The translations under genes were made by a program, and so were the position numbers. Of a stretch of 64,000 nucleotides of DNA, positions 7,878-17,896 are shown piece by piece; within the stretch, counting starts at the first letter, position 1; each line of letters opens with the position of its first letter. Under the pieces are notes generated by a model, which was not told where the DNA came from, did not search any database, and saw only the letters and a list, made by a program, of their open reading frames with translations. This stretch comes from Lachnospiraceae bacterium. Its GTDB lineage: Bacteria; Bacillota; Clostridia; Lachnospirales; Lachnospiraceae. The stretch lies in contig JAILCP010000058.1 in assembly GCA_024680055.1 (NCBI GenBank), positions 83,740 to 147,739 of the forward strand, given 5' to 3'.

Positions 7878-8735
7878 ATGTGGAAATTGTTTGCTGTAAC
7901 AAAGGAACTGGTGACAGAAATAAAAAAAGACAACGTGGGTGCATATGCGGCGCAGGCAGCATATTTTCTTATTGTGTCTGCCATTCCCTTTATGATTTTA
8001 CTGCTTACGGTAGTGCAGCATACCGCTATTTCCAGACAGCATTTAATGGAGTTGATGCGAACCTATCTTCCGGGAGAGGTGTCGCCCTTTTTAATCCGGA
8101 TTACCGGAGAGATGTATTATAAATCCGGAAGTATTGTGTGGATGGCCATTATCACCGCTTTGTGGTCCTCGGCAAAAGGTGCCCAGTATCTTTCCAGTGG
8201 TTTGAACGCCATCTATAACATCAAGGAAAACAGAAACTGGCTGATTCTCAGAATTCGAGCCATTGCCTATACCATTTTGTTTTTGGCGGGAATTATTTTC
8301 AGCATTTTATTTGTGATGCTTGGAAAATTTATACAGTCCAAAATATCCGGCTATATTCCTTGGCTTGATAGGGCGATTGAGACCATTATGAGTTGGCGCC
8401 ATTTTATTATATTTTTTGTGCTAACCCTTTTGTTCTTGTTTATTTTTAAATTTTTACCAAACAGGTATGCCACCTTTAAAAGCCAGTTGCCGGCGGCAAT
8501 CATCACTTCCTTTGCCTGGATGGCCATGTCCGGATGCATTGCCTTATATGTAAATAAATTCAACGGATTTTCCATTTACGGAAGTATGACCACCATTGTA
8601 TTGATATTGATGTATGTGTACTTTGGTATGTATTTGCTGCTTGTGTGTGCAGAAGTGGATTCAATGTACGAATACATCATCCGTGGAAAGCTTCGAAAAC
8701 TAAAAAAGGTCATGAGCGAGAAAAGAATTTCTTGA
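7878..8735 (+). CDS. YihY/BrkB-family inner membrane protein
   Basis: 285 aa, with about six hydrophobic helices. The N-terminal signature DNVGAYAAQAAYFLIVSAIPF and the later region IWMAIITALWSSAKGAQ with TSFAWMAMS are typical of the YihY/BrkB family (formerly labelled ribonuclease BN). The family's molecular function is not settled; it is an integral membrane protein. The start has a GGGG-AGC site, directly after the SpoIID-like gene. The next element is the pheS T-box with its own promoter overlapping the stop codon. Confidence 0.9.
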   Translation: MWKLFAVTKELVTEIKKDNVGAYAAQAAYFLIVSAIPFMILLLTVVQHTAISRQHLMELMRTYLPGEVSPFLIRITGEMYYKSGSIVWMAIITALWSSAKGAQYLSSGLNAIYNIKENRNWLILRIRAIAYTILFLAGIIFSILFVMLGKFIQSKISGYIPWLDRAIETIMSWRHFIIFFVLTLLFLFIFKFLPNRYATFKSQLPAAIITSFAWMAMSGCIALYVNKFNGFSIYGSMTTIVLILMYVYFGMYLLLVCAEVDSMYEYIIRGKLRKLKKVMSEKRIS

Positions 8736-8760
8736 GGTTTCAAGTGAAATGTGATATCAT
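8732..8760 (+). promoter_or_regulatory. Promoter of the pheST T-box transcript
   Basis: TTGAGG, a 17-nt spacer and TATCAT, starting at the stop codon of the YihY gene. It predicts transcription from about 8767, just before T-box stem I. Confidence 0.6.
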
Positions 8761-8766
8761 TTCGTC

Positions 8767-9014
8767 ATATGGAAAAAGCGTAGATGGTGCATAGTAGTAC
8801 TTTATTCATCATTCGAGAGAGACGAAATCGTTGGCTGGAAGTTTTGTCATGCTCTGTTAAAGATACGAAATTCACACCGGAGCTTCTGTGTTGAAATCAG
8901 TAGGCACAGACGGGTGATACACGTTAAGTATATTCATGAGAGCCTGCAATGCAGGAATCAGGGTGGTAACGCGGAGTACAGCTTCGTCCCTTATTAGGGA
9001 CGAAGCTTTTTTTA
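8767..9014 (+). promoter_or_regulatory. T-box riboswitch (tRNA-Phe) controlling pheST
   Basis: The T-box signature AGGGTGGTAACGCGG is at 8960-8974, with the TGGT that pairs with the tRNA acceptor end. It is followed by a strong terminator: 12-bp stem AGCTTCGTCCCT / AGGGACGAAGCT (8980-9007) and eight Ts. Part of the terminator's 5' arm can instead pair with the T-box to form the antiterminator. A candidate specifier codon TTC (Phe) followed by A lies at 8871-8873 in GAAATTCACACC, matching the downstream gene. Uncharged tRNA-Phe should promote read-through into pheST and perhaps queA. Confidence 0.93.
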
Positions 9015-9059
9015 GGTTATAAGCCACTTGGTTTTGTCCCGATATGGAAAGGAGAAACT

Positions 9060-10079
9060 ATGAAAGAAAGATTACAGCAGATCAGAGAAGAAGCCATGAA
9101 GCAGATTCAGGAATCTGACGGACTTAATAAGTTAAACGAGGTCAGAGTCAATGTGCTTGGTAAAAAGGGCGAATTAACAACCATTATGAAATCCATGAAG
9201 GATTTAAGCGCAGAAGAAAGACCGAAATTTGGTCAGATGGTCAATGAAACCAGACAGGCCATTGAAACCTTAATCGAAGAAACCAAGACCAAGTTGGAAG
9301 CTGCAGAATTAGAGCTTGCCTTGGAAAAAGAAGTGATTGACGTAACACTTCCTTCAAAGAAACAGAAGGTGGGCCACGTTCATCCAAATCAATTGGCTCA
9401 AAAGGAAGTGGAAGATATTTTCATCGGTATGGGTTATGAAGTGGAAGAAGGACCGGAAATTGAGTACGATTACTACAATTTCGAAGCTTTAAATATTCCA
9501 CCAAATCACCCGGCAAAGGACGAGCAGGATACCTTTTACATCACTCCGGATATTGTGCTTCGTACCCAGACCTCTTCGGTACAGATTCATGCAATGGAAA
9601 AAGGAAAACTTCCTCTTCGAATGATTGCACCGGGTAGAGTATTCCGTTCCGATGAAGTGGATGCAACCCATTCACCATCTTTCCACCAGATTGAAGGCCT
9701 TGTGGTGGACAAAGGAATTACCTTTGCAGATTTAAAGGGAACCCTGGAAGTATTTGCAAAGAAAATGTTTGGTGAAGATACCAAGGTAAAATTCAGACCG
9801 CATCATTTTCCGTTTACCGAGCCAAGTGCAGAAATGGATATGTCATGCTTTAAATGCGGCGGTAAGGGATGCCGATTCTGTAAAGGATCCGGCTGGATTG
9901 AGATTCTTGGATGCGGTATGGTGCACCCGGACGTGTTAAAGAGATGCAATATTGATACCAATGAGTATTCCGGATTTGCCTTCGGAGTTGGTCTTGAGCG
10001 TATTGCTTTATTGAAATATGAAATTGATGATATGCGTCTTTTATACGAAAATGACGATAGATTTTTAGATCAGTTCTAG
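9060..10079 (+). CDS. pheS: Phenylalanyl-tRNA synthetase alpha subunit
   Basis: 339 aa class II synthetase subunit. It forms the alpha2-beta2 enzyme with PheT and charges tRNA-Phe. An N-terminal coiled-coil (1-100) is followed by the catalytic core with motif 2 ([22 protein letters not shown]), the Firmicutes-type cysteine cluster [14 protein letters not shown], and motif 3 ([14 protein letters not shown]). Start at ATG 9060 with an AAAGGAG site, 46 nt after the T-box terminator. pheT follows after 15 nt. Confidence 0.97.
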   Translation: MKERLQQIREEAMKQIQESDGLNKLNEVRVNVLGKKGELTTIMKSMKDLSAEERPKFGQMVNETRQAIETLIEETKTKLEAAELELALEKEVIDVTLPSKKQKVGHVHPNQLAQKEVEDIFIGMGYEVEEGPEIEYDYYNFEALNIPPNHPAKDEQDTFYITPDIVLRTQTSSVQIHAMEKGKLPLRMIAPGRVFRSDEVDATHSPSFHQIEGLVVDKGITFADLKGTLEVFAKKMFGEDTKVKFRPHHFPFTEPSAEMDMSCFKCGGKGCRFCKGSGWIEILGCGMVHPDVLKRCNIDTNEYSGFAFGVGLERIALLKYEIDDMRLLYENDDRFLDQF

Positions 10080-10094
10080 GAGGGAAGGTAGAAT

Positions 10095-12515
10095 ATGAAT
10101 ACATCATTAGCTTGGATTAAAGAATATGTGCCGGACCTTGATGTTACTGCACAGGAATATACAGATGCCATGACACTTAGCGGAAATAAAGTAGAAGGTT
10201 ATGAGTGTATTGGCCAGGATTTGAAAAATATTAAAATCGGACAGATTAAAACCATAGAAAAACATCCGGACGCAGATAAATTAATTATCTGTCAGGTGGA
10301 TATGGGAGAAAAGGACCTTGTTCAAATTGTTACAGGTGCTCCAAATGTTAAAGAAGGAGATAAGGTTCCGGTTGTATTAGACGGCGGAAGTGTTGCCTGC
10401 GATCACAGCGGCCAGAGAGTACAGGGCGGCGTGAAAATCAAAAAGGGAAAACTTCGTGGCGTGGAAAGCAACGGTATGATGTGCTCCATTGAAGAACTTG
10501 GTTCTTCAAGAGATATGTATCCGGAGGCACCGGAATACGGAATTTATATTTTTGATGAGGATGCCAAGGTAGGAGATGATGTGGCTCATGCTCTTGCCCT
10601 TGACGATGTGAACTTTGAGTATGAAATCACCTCCAACCGTGTGGATTGTTTTGCGGTAATCGGAATTGCCCGTGAAGCGGCAGCCACTTTTGGAAAGGAA
10701 TTTCATTATCCGGAGATTAAAGAGACCGGAAACAGCGAAAATGCAGCGGATTATATCGATGTGGAAATCAAAGATACCGATCTTTGCTCCAGATATTGTG
10801 CAAGAGTGGTAAAGAACGTTAAAATCGGACCATCTCCAATCTGGATGCAGAGAAGATTGGCAAGTGTTGGTATTCGACCGATTAACAACATTGTAGATAT
10901 TACCAACTACATTATGGAAGAGTTTGGACAGCCAATGCACGCTTATGATCTTTCCACCATTGAAGACCATAAAATTGTGGTAAAAAGAGCCAATGACGGA
11001 GATAAATTCACTACTCTGGACGGGCAGGAACATGTGCTTGATCATGATAATTTAATGATCTGCGACGGAAAGAAAATGGTTGGTATTGCAGGAATCATGG
11101 GTGGAGAAAACTCCATGATTACAGATGAGGTAAAAGATGTATTGTTTGAGGCTGCATGTTTTGACGGAACCAACATTCGTCTTTCCGGAAAACGTCTTGG
11201 TATGAGAACGGATGCATCCGGAAAATTTGAAAAGGGACTGGATCCAAATCAGGCGCTTTTGGCCATTAACCGTGCATGTCAGTTTATGGAAGAGTTTTCT
11301 GCCGGAGAAGTGGTTGGAGGAATTGTGGATGTATATCCAACCGTCCGCACCGGAAATACGGTAAAATTTGAACCGGATAAAATCAATGAGCTTCTTGGAA
11401 TTGATATTTCTCCGGAACAGATGATTTCTTATCTTGAGAAAATTGACTTAAAATACAATAAAGAAACACAGGAAATTATGGTTCCGTCCTGGAGACAGGA
11501 TATTCATATTATGGCCGATGTGGCAGAGGAAGTTGCAAGATTCTACGGATACGATAAGATTCCGACCACATTGCCATACGGTGGGGCAACCAGCGGTGGA
11601 AGAAACAGAAAACAGACCCTTGAAATGAAGGCAAGAACGGTGGCTCATTACAACGGATTTTCACAGGCAATGACCTATTCCTTTGAAAGCCCAAAGGTAT
11701 TTGATGCATTGCTTTTACCACAGGATAGCGAGCTTCGTAAGGCGGTGACCATTACCAATCCTCTGGGTGAAGATTTTAGCGTTATGAGAACCACTTCCTT
11801 AAACGGAATGTTAACTTCACTTTCCACCAACTATAATCACAGAAATAAGAATGTAAAATTATTTGAAATGGGTAATGTTTATATTCCAAAGCAGTTACCA
11901 TTGACAGAATTGCCAAGTGAACGTATGATAATGACCTTGGGTATGTATGGTGATGGCGACTTCTATGATTTAAAAGGCGTTGTGGAAGAGATTATTTCCG
12001 AATGCGGCGTAAGAGATGCTTTGAAATTTGTACCAAACAGAGAAATTTCTTATATGCATCCGGGGCGTTGCGCAGACGTTTATGTAAATGATGAGAAGAT
12101 TGCAATGCTTGGAGAAGTACATCCTACCGTTTGCGGTAATTACAGTATTAAGGATAAGGTTTACGTTGCAGTCATTGAAATTCCGGTACTTGTGAAGTAC
12201 TCCAACTATGACTTTAAGTATGAAGGAATTGCAAAATTCCCTGCAGTGAACAGAGACTTATCCATGCTGGTTTCCAAGAACGTTTTGGCGGGAGAGATTG
12301 AACAGTGTATCCGTGAAAACGCAGGACAATACCTTGAAAAGGTGGAACTGTTTGATGTTTATGAAGGAAACCAGATTGCGGCAGGATTTAAATCACTGGC
12401 ATATTCTTTAAGCTTTAGAGCAAAGGATAAAACATTGGAAGAGGCTGAAATTACAGCGATTATGAACAAAGTAATCAAAGGCCTTTCAAAAATGAATGTA
12501 GAATTGAGGCAGTAA
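10095..12515 (+). CDS. pheT: Phenylalanyl-tRNA synthetase beta subunit
   Basis: 806 aa, normal bacterial length. Domains in order: the EMAP/OB-fold tRNA-binding domain (about 40-150, KTIEKHPDADKLIICQVD), the B3/B4 editing domain, B5, a class II-like core without the catalytic motifs, and the C-terminal FDX-ACB anticodon domain (KFPAVNRDLSMLV ... VELFDVYEG). It partners PheS and edits Tyr-tRNA-Phe. An AGGAGGG site precedes the ATG. It is co-transcribed with pheS under the T-box; queA begins 3 nt after its stop. Confidence 0.97.
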   Translation: MNTSLAWIKEYVPDLDVTAQEYTDAMTLSGNKVEGYECIGQDLKNIKIGQIKTIEKHPDADKLIICQVDMGEKDLVQIVTGAPNVKEGDKVPVVLDGGSVACDHSGQRVQGGVKIKKGKLRGVESNGMMCSIEELGSSRDMYPEAPEYGIYIFDEDAKVGDDVAHALALDDVNFEYEITSNRVDCFAVIGIAREAAATFGKEFHYPEIKETGNSENAADYIDVEIKDTDLCSRYCARVVKNVKIGPSPIWMQRRLASVGIRPINNIVDITNYIMEEFGQPMHAYDLSTIEDHKIVVKRANDGDKFTTLDGQEHVLDHDNLMICDGKKMVGIAGIMGGENSMITDEVKDVLFEAACFDGTNIRLSGKRLGMRTDASGKFEKGLDPNQALLAINRACQFMEEFSAGEVVGGIVDVYPTVRTGNTVKFEPDKINELLGIDISPEQMISYLEKIDLKYNKETQEIMVPSWRQDIHIMADVAEEVARFYGYDKIPTTLPYGGATSGGRNRKQTLEMKARTVAHYNGFSQAMTYSFESPKVFDALLLPQDSELRKAVTITNPLGEDFSVMRTTSLNGMLTSLSTNYNHRNKNVKLFEMGNVYIPKQLPLTELPSERMIMTLGMYGDGDFYDLKGVVEEIISECGVRDALKFVPNREISYMHPGRCADVYVNDEKIAMLGEVHPTVCGNYSIKDKVYVAVIEIPVLVKYSNYDFKYEGIAKFPAVNRDLSMLVSKNVLAGEIEQCIRENAGQYLEKVELFDVYEGNQIAAGFKSLAYSLSFRAKDKTLEEAEITAIMNKVIKGLSKMNVELRQ

Positions 12516-12518
12516 TTC

Positions 12519-13553
12519 ATGGAAACAATGAGTGTCAAAGATTACTGGTTTGATTTGCCGAAGGAGCAAATCGCCCAGGATCCTCTGGAAGATCGATCAT
12601 CCTCCAGATTAATGGTGTTGGATCGAAATTCCGACGTTGTAGAACATAAGATTTTTAAAGATGTAATTGATTATTTAGAGCCGGGTGATTGCCTGGTTCT
12701 AAATAATACAAAGGTAATACCGGCCCGCCTTTACGGGGTAAAAGTAGGAACGGATGCCAAGATTGAAATTTTACTTTTAAAACGAAAGGAAAATGATATC
12801 TGGGAGACCTTGGTGAAGCCGGGAAAGAAAGCAAAAGTAGGTGCCAAAATCAGTTTTGGCGACGGACTTTTGGTAGGTGAAGTGGTGGATATTGTGGAGG
12901 AAGGAAATCGTTTGATTCAATTTCACTACGAAGGCATTTTTGAGGAAATATTGGACCAATTGGGACAGATGCCTTTGCCGCCGTACATCACACATAAATT
13001 AAAGGATAAAAACCGCTATCAGACCGTATATGCAAAATACGACGGTTCTGCGGCTGCCCCTACGGCAGGGCTTCATATGACTCCGGAACTTCTTGAGAAA
13101 ATCAAGGCCAAAGGCGTAGATATTGCAGAGGTAACATTGCATGTGGGACTTGGAACTTTCCGTCCGGTAAAGGAAGAAAATGTGCTGGAACACCATATGC
13201 ATTCGGAGTATTATATGGTTACAAAGGAAGCGGCAGAGAAAATGAACAGGGCAAAAGCCAACCATAAAAGAGTTATCTGTGTGGGAACCACCAGCTGCAG
13301 AACGGTGGAATCTGCGGCAAAAGAAGATGGAACCATTGAAGAATGCAGCGGTTGGACCGATATTTTTATCTATCCGGGATACCGTTTTAAGATTCTGGAT
13401 GCCTTAATCACCAATTTCCATTTGCCGGAGTCCACATTGATTATGCTGGTATCTGCACTGGCGGGAAGAGAAAAAGTTTTGGCTGCTTATGATGAAGCGG
13501 TAAGAGAAGGATATCGATTCTTTTCCTTTGGAGATGCGATGTTAATTAAATAG
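12519..13553 (+). CDS. queA: tRNA preQ1(34) S-adenosylmethionine ribosyltransferase-isomerase
   Basis: 344 aa, typical QueA length. Transfers and isomerises the ribosyl group of SAM onto preQ1 in the tRNA wobble position to give epoxyqueuosine. Family signatures: [60 protein letters not shown] and [14 protein letters not shown]. No tgt or queG gene lies nearby, which is unusual because queA often neighbours tgt. It starts 3 nt after pheT with only a weak AGG site, so it is probably translationally coupled. An alternative start is ATG 12528. Confidence 0.96.
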   Translation: METMSVKDYWFDLPKEQIAQDPLEDRSSSRLMVLDRNSDVVEHKIFKDVIDYLEPGDCLVLNNTKVIPARLYGVKVGTDAKIEILLLKRKENDIWETLVKPGKKAKVGAKISFGDGLLVGEVVDIVEEGNRLIQFHYEGIFEEILDQLGQMPLPPYITHKLKDKNRYQTVYAKYDGSAAAPTAGLHMTPELLEKIKAKGVDIAEVTLHVGLGTFRPVKEENVLEHHMHSEYYMVTKEAAEKMNRAKANHKRVICVGTTSCRTVESAAKEDGTIEECSGWTDIFIYPGYRFKILDALITNFHLPESTLIMLVSALAGREKVLAAYDEAVREGYRFFSFGDAMLIK

Positions 13554-13617
13554 TGAAACTTTATAGCATACTTAATTCATCTAAACATACAGAAAAATGT
13601 AGAAATGGGGATGAAGC

Positions 13618-15036
13618 ATGGAATCATTTAATTTGCAAAGAGGCATAGCCATCACTTTGGTAATGACACTTTTAGCAGGAGGAGTTCGAACCGGAGGGAC
13701 ATATTTGCCAAAAGCGGTGGTGAATCATACCACCACAGAAGTTACGGAGGATAATACCACCGAAGAAACTCCTGCAGATCAAAGTAATACCGGGGAAACC
13801 ACAGAGGAAACAACGGAGGATCCGGAAAACGACAACGGAGAAGAACAACCGGAGCAACCGGTGGAAAAGGTTTCCTTAGAGCAACCAAAGACTTTTACCG
13901 CAGTACGAGATAACAGATCCATCACGTTAAAGTGGAGCAAGGTCAACGGTGCTGTGGGCTATGAAATTTACTATCATATCATTGGAAAAGAAGGATATAC
14001 AAAGCTGAAAAAGCTTTCTGCAGATAAGAGAACCTATACCCATAAATATTTAACCAGGGGAAAGAAGTACCGTTATGCCATTGTGGCCCTTGATACGGAG
14101 GAGGAATATAACAGCAAACGTTTGAAAACAGAAGCGTCTATTGCAATCCCGATTCTTCATCCAACCAAGGTTACGTGCGAAAATGAAGGGTTTTATGTAA
14201 AAATTTCCTGGAAAGGACACGATGGTGACGTTCAATACGAGGTGTACCGTGCACTGAAAAAGCAGGGAACCTATAAACGTATGATAAAAACAACCAAGAG
14301 CCATTATTACGATAAGACGGTAAAACCGTCTACCACTTATTACTACAAGGTGAAGGCCCGTAACTCCAAAAAGACCATTACCTTCCGAAGTGATGACTCT
14401 GCCATTGTGAAACATAAATCCGGTTATTTGGATCCGAAAAAACCGTTGATTGCATTGACCTTTGATGACGGTCCAAGTGATTATACCAAAACAGTGTTAA
14501 GCTCTTTGAAAAAGCATAATGCAAAAGCCACCTTTTTTGTTGTGGGTAACAGAGTAAATGCCAATAAAGCTGTTTTGAAACAGGTATATTCTTACGGATG
14601 CGAAATAGGAAACCATTCTTACAGCCACGCAAATCTTGGAACTGCAGGAAAAAGTGAGATTCAATCACAGCTTGCAAAAACAGACCGGGCAGTGCAAAAT
14701 GTGATTGGAGTGAAGCCTACCCTGATTCGACCGCCATACGGAAGTACCAGTAGCTTGCTTCGCAGCACCGTGGACCGGCCATTGATTTTGTGGAGTATTG
14801 ATACGGAGGACTGGCGAAGCAGAAATGCGGATATGGTCTATGCAAAGGTGATTGGAAAGGTGAAGGACGGAGATATTGTGCTAATGCATGATATATATCC
14901 ATCCACGGCCAATGCGGCAACCAGAATTATTACCAAGTTGTCCAAACAGGGATATCAGATGGTAACCGTGTCGGAACTTGCACTGTGCAAGAAACAAAAA
15001 TTACAAAGCGGAAAGAGTTATTTCAACATAAAATAG
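13618..15036 (+). CDS. Secreted polysaccharide deacetylase with fibronectin type III domains
   Basis: 472 aa. An N-terminal hydrophobic segment (about 10-25) with few basic residues suggests export. A Thr/Glu/Pro-rich linker (about 38-85) follows, then two FnIII-like domains (about 92-175 and 178-262), then a NodB/CE4 deacetylase domain (about 272-455). The CE4 motifs are all present: TFDDGPSD (catalytic and metal Asp), HSYSH (metal His pair), RPPYGS, DTEDW and LMHD. It probably removes acetyl groups from peptidoglycan or another GlcNAc polymer at the cell surface. Single gene; the PilZ gene downstream has its own promoter. Confidence 0.93.
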   Translation: MESFNLQRGIAITLVMTLLAGGVRTGGTYLPKAVVNHTTTEVTEDNTTEETPADQSNTGETTEETTEDPENDNGEEQPEQPVEKVSLEQPKTFTAVRDNRSITLKWSKVNGAVGYEIYYHIIGKEGYTKLKKLSADKRTYTHKYLTRGKKYRYAIVALDTEEEYNSKRLKTEASIAIPILHPTKVTCENEGFYVKISWKGHDGDVQYEVYRALKKQGTYKRMIKTTKSHYYDKTVKPSTTYYYKVKARNSKKTITFRSDDSAIVKHKSGYLDPKKPLIALTFDDGPSDYTKTVLSSLKKHNAKATFFVVGNRVNANKAVLKQVYSYGCEIGNHSYSHANLGTAGKSEIQSQLAKTDRAVQNVIGVKPTLIRPPYGSTSSLLRSTVDRPLILWSIDTEDWRSRNADMVYAKVIGKVKDGDIVLMHDIYPSTANAATRIITKLSKQGYQMVTVSELALCKKQKLQSGKSYFNIK

Positions 15037-15039
15037 TGC

Positions 15040-15068
15040 TTGCAACACTTTTTTCCTTGTAATAGAAT
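15040..15068 (+). promoter_or_regulatory. Promoter of the PilZ gene
   Basis: TTGCAA, a 17-nt spacer and TAGAAT, 41 nt before the ATG. Confidence 0.6.
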
Positions 15069-15109
15069 AAATTTATGAATATTAAATTAGTGCAAAAGGA
15101 GACTGTACT

Positions 15110-15451
15110 ATGGAGGAAAGAAGAAAAAGCAAACGACTTGAGTTGGAAGTGACCATTCAAATCGAGCGTTTGGATAAGGAAGATACCACCACTTTGAAAT
15201 ATGTGAAAGTTGGGGTAACGGATATTTCCAAGACAGGAATTGGTTTTATTGCAAAAGAACCATTGGAAGTGGAAAGTTTTTACGATTGTAAACTTCAAAT
15301 CTGGACCAAAGAGGTGATTGATTCTGTAATCGAAATCGTTCGTGTAAACAGAAATGCAGACGGATCCTATAATTACGGAGCCAGATTTATCGGCATGACA
15401 GAAACAGATGCCTTGAAAATTGAAATATACCAATTATTCAATGAGTTATAA
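15110..15451 (+). CDS. PilZ-domain c-di-GMP-binding protein
   Basis: 113 aa, a stand-alone PilZ domain. Both halves of the c-di-GMP site are present: RxxxR as R5-KSK-R9 and DxSxxG as D38-I-S-KT-G43. The rest forms the expected beta barrel (RVNRNADGSYNYGARFIG). Stand-alone PilZ proteins relay c-di-GMP to motility, secretion or polysaccharide systems; the partner here is not evident. Together with the CheY/CheX-like pair it hints at a motile or c-di-GMP-using cell. An AAAGGAG site precedes ATG 15110, and a strong terminator follows directly. Confidence 0.9.
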   Translation: MEERRKSKRLELEVTIQIERLDKEDTTTLKYVKVGVTDISKTGIGFIAKEPLEVESFYDCKLQIWTKEVIDSVIEIVRVNRNADGSYNYGARFIGMTETDALKIEIYQLFNEL

Positions 15452-15456
15452 TAGGA

Positions 15457-15486
15457 AATACCACCTGGTGTCAGGTGGTATTTTTT
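15457..15486 (+). terminator. Intrinsic terminator after the PilZ gene
   Basis: Stem AATACCACCTG / CAGGTGGTATT with a GTGT loop and a T6 run. Confidence 0.92.
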
Positions 15487-15637
15487 ACGCATGTGACGAG
15501 CCGGAAGATGTAGCGTGGAATTTGAATAAAAAATCAGAAATGTTCACAAAAAAGAAACAAAATAACCGACACTACATAAAATGTTAACAAATAAACAGTT
15601 TTAAACTGTCGAAATTATACAAAATACCAACAGTATA

Positions 15638-15666
15638 TTGTAAAGTGGTGGAATATTAAGTAAAAT
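15638..15666 (+). promoter_or_regulatory. Promoter of the EF-G-like gene
   Basis: TTGTAA, a 17-nt spacer and TAAAAT, 40 nt before the ATG. The A-rich 150 bp upstream (15487-15637) contains no gene that I can see. Confidence 0.6.
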
Positions 15667-15706
15667 AAAAGCATATTAACAAAAACCAGACAAGGGGGAC
15701 TAGAAT

Positions 15707-17791
15707 ATGAATGTTTTTACCACTGATAAGATTAGAAATGTTGTGATTCTTGGCCACGGGGGTTGTGGCAAGACTTCCTTAGTGGAAGCAATGGCTTACC
15801 TTGCAGGGGATATTTCCCGTATGGGTAAAGTTCAGGACGGAAATACCATTAGTGATTACGATAAAGAGGAAAATAAGAGATTGTTCTCCATTCAAACATC
15901 GGTTGTACCGATTGTGTGGAACGACACCAAGATTAACTTTTTAGATACACCGGGCTATTTCGATTTTGTTGGAGAAGTTGAAGAGGCTGTTTCGGTTGCG
16001 GATGCAGCCATTATTGTTGTCTCAGGAAAGAACGGAATTGAAGTCGGTACTAAGAAGGCCTGGGATTTATGCGAGAAATATCACCTTCCAAGAATGGTTT
16101 TTGTTACACAGATGGATGATGATAATGCATCCTTCAGAGAAGTGGTAACTTCTCTTCAGGAGTTGTACGGAAAGAGAATCGCGCCTTTCCATATGCCAAT
16201 CAGAGAGAATGAGCAGTTTGTTGGCTATGTAAATATTATTCAGCAAAAAGCGAAACGTTGGAACGAAAAAGGAACTGTTGATAAATTCGATGTTCCGGAG
16301 TATTCGGTAGAGAATTTAAATCTGTTTCGGGAAGCATTACTTGAAGCTGTGGCAGAGACCAGTGAAGAGTTTATGGATAGATATTTTAACGGAGATGAGT
16401 TTTCGGAAGACGAAATCCGACAGGCGCTTCGTGTCAATGTGCTGGACGGATCCACGGTGCCGGTACTTATGGGATCCAATCTTTTGGCAAGAGGTATGTA
16501 TACCTTAATGGTGGATGTGGTGAAATATCTCCCGTCACCGGCAGAAAGAGAATGTGTAGGTGTGAACGTTAAGACCAATGAGCGCTTTGAAGGCAACTAC
16601 GATTTTTCAAAGTCAAAGAGTGCCTATGTATTTAAGACCATTGTGGATCCTTTTATCGGAAAGTATTCCCTTATTAAGGTTTGCTCCGGTACAATCAAGA
16701 CCGATGATTTGTTGTATAACAAAGACCAGGACGAGGAAATGAAAATCGGTAAATTATACGTGTTAAAGGGCAACAAACCTACGGAAGTACCGGAATTACA
16801 TGCCGGTGACATTGGCGCTTTGGCGAAATTAAACAAAGTATATACCACGGATACCCTTTCCACAAAGAACGTTCCGGTTGTTTACGGAAAGACAGAAATT
16901 TCCACACCTTATACCGTAATGTCCTACAAGGCTATGAACAAGGGAGATGACGATAAGATTGCCCAGGCTCTGGCCAAATTGCTGGCAGAGGATTTAACCT
17001 TAAAGACTGTAAACGATGCAAAGAATCACCAAACCCTTCTGAAAGGTGTAGGTGAGCAACAGTTGGAAGTGGTTGCAAGTAAGCTGAAAGAACGCTACAA
17101 GGTGGAAATCAGCCTTGGCAAGCCAAAGGTATCCTTTAAAGAAACCATTAAGAAGAAAGCGGATGTGGAATATAAATATAAAAAGCAGTCCGGAGGTCAT
17201 GGTCAGTACGGACATGTAAAGATGACCTTCGAACCACTTGGAAATACGGAAGAAGCCTATGAATTTGACCAGATTGTAGTCGGTGGTGCGGTTCCAAAGA
17301 ACTACTTCCCGGCAGTGGAAAAGGGTATTGCGGAAAGCACTTTGGCAGGACCTTTGGCAGGTTATCCGGTGGTTGGTGTGAAGGCGGTATTGTATGACGG
17401 CTCTTATCACCCGGTAGATTCTTCTGAAATGGCATTTAAGACTGCTGCCACTCAGGCATTTAAGAAAGGTTTTATGGATGCCACACCAATCTTATTGGAG
17501 CCGATTATGTCGTTGAATGTTTTGGTGGATGATAAATACACCGGCGATATTATGGGCGACTTAAATAAGAAACGCGGACGAGTTCTTGGAATGAATCCGG
17601 TGAACGGAGGCAAGCAGGAAATTTTGGCAGAGATTCCTGAGGCAGAACTTTACGGATATTCCACAACCCTTCGTTCCATGACCGGCGGAAGCGGTGAGTT
17701 CTCATACGAATTTGTAAGATATGAGCAGGCTCCTTCGGACGTACAGGAAAAGGAAGTGGAGTTGAGAACCAAAGAAGCATCGGCAGAATAA
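15707..17791 (+). CDS. EF-G-like translational GTPase (EF-G2-type paralogue)
   Basis: 694 aa, full EF-G length with G domain, domain II, domains III-V (FEPLG..., GVKAVLYDGSYHPVDSSEMAF, GRVLGMNPV, TTLRSMTGGSGEFSYEF). The G domain is not that of canonical FusA: G1 is GHGGCGKT, not AHIDAGKT; G3 is DTPGYFDF, with Tyr where EF-G has the catalytic His of PGHVDF; G4 is TQMD, not NKMD. This pattern fits the EF-G-like/EF-G2 group seen in many Firmicutes and Actinobacteria, whose role is unclear. Single gene with its own promoter and terminator, not in a str operon. It is not a TetM-type protein by these motifs. Confidence 0.88.
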   Translation: MNVFTTDKIRNVVILGHGGCGKTSLVEAMAYLAGDISRMGKVQDGNTISDYDKEENKRLFSIQTSVVPIVWNDTKINFLDTPGYFDFVGEVEEAVSVADAAIIVVSGKNGIEVGTKKAWDLCEKYHLPRMVFVTQMDDDNASFREVVTSLQELYGKRIAPFHMPIRENEQFVGYVNIIQQKAKRWNEKGTVDKFDVPEYSVENLNLFREALLEAVAETSEEFMDRYFNGDEFSEDEIRQALRVNVLDGSTVPVLMGSNLLARGMYTLMVDVVKYLPSPAERECVGVNVKTNERFEGNYDFSKSKSAYVFKTIVDPFIGKYSLIKVCSGTIKTDDLLYNKDQDEEMKIGKLYVLKGNKPTEVPELHAGDIGALAKLNKVYTTDTLSTKNVPVVYGKTEISTPYTVMSYKAMNKGDDDKIAQALAKLLAEDLTLKTVNDAKNHQTLLKGVGEQQLEVVASKLKERYKVEISLGKPKVSFKETIKKKADVEYKYKKQSGGHGQYGHVKMTFEPLGNTEEAYEFDQIVVGGAVPKNYFPAVEKGIAESTLAGPLAGYPVVGVKAVLYDGSYHPVDSSEMAFKTAATQAFKKGFMDATPILLEPIMSLNVLVDDKYTGDIMGDLNKKRGRVLGMNPVNGGKQEILAEIPEAELYGYSTTLRSMTGGSGEFSYEFVRYEQAPSDVQEKEVELRTKEASAE

Positions 17792-17812
17792 TCTAATTAT
17801 GTAAAAAGGAAT

Positions 17813-17845
17813 GGGGGAATTGGCATATGCTGATTCCCTCTTTTA
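17813..17845 (+). terminator. Intrinsic terminator after the EF-G-like gene
   Basis: Stem GGGAAT / ATTCCC with an inner GCATATGC palindrome, followed by CTCTTTTAT. Confidence 0.65.
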
Positions 17846-17896
17846 TGTTATAATAACATCAAAGCTGTAAATATTATATTAATCGGAGGAACCTTT

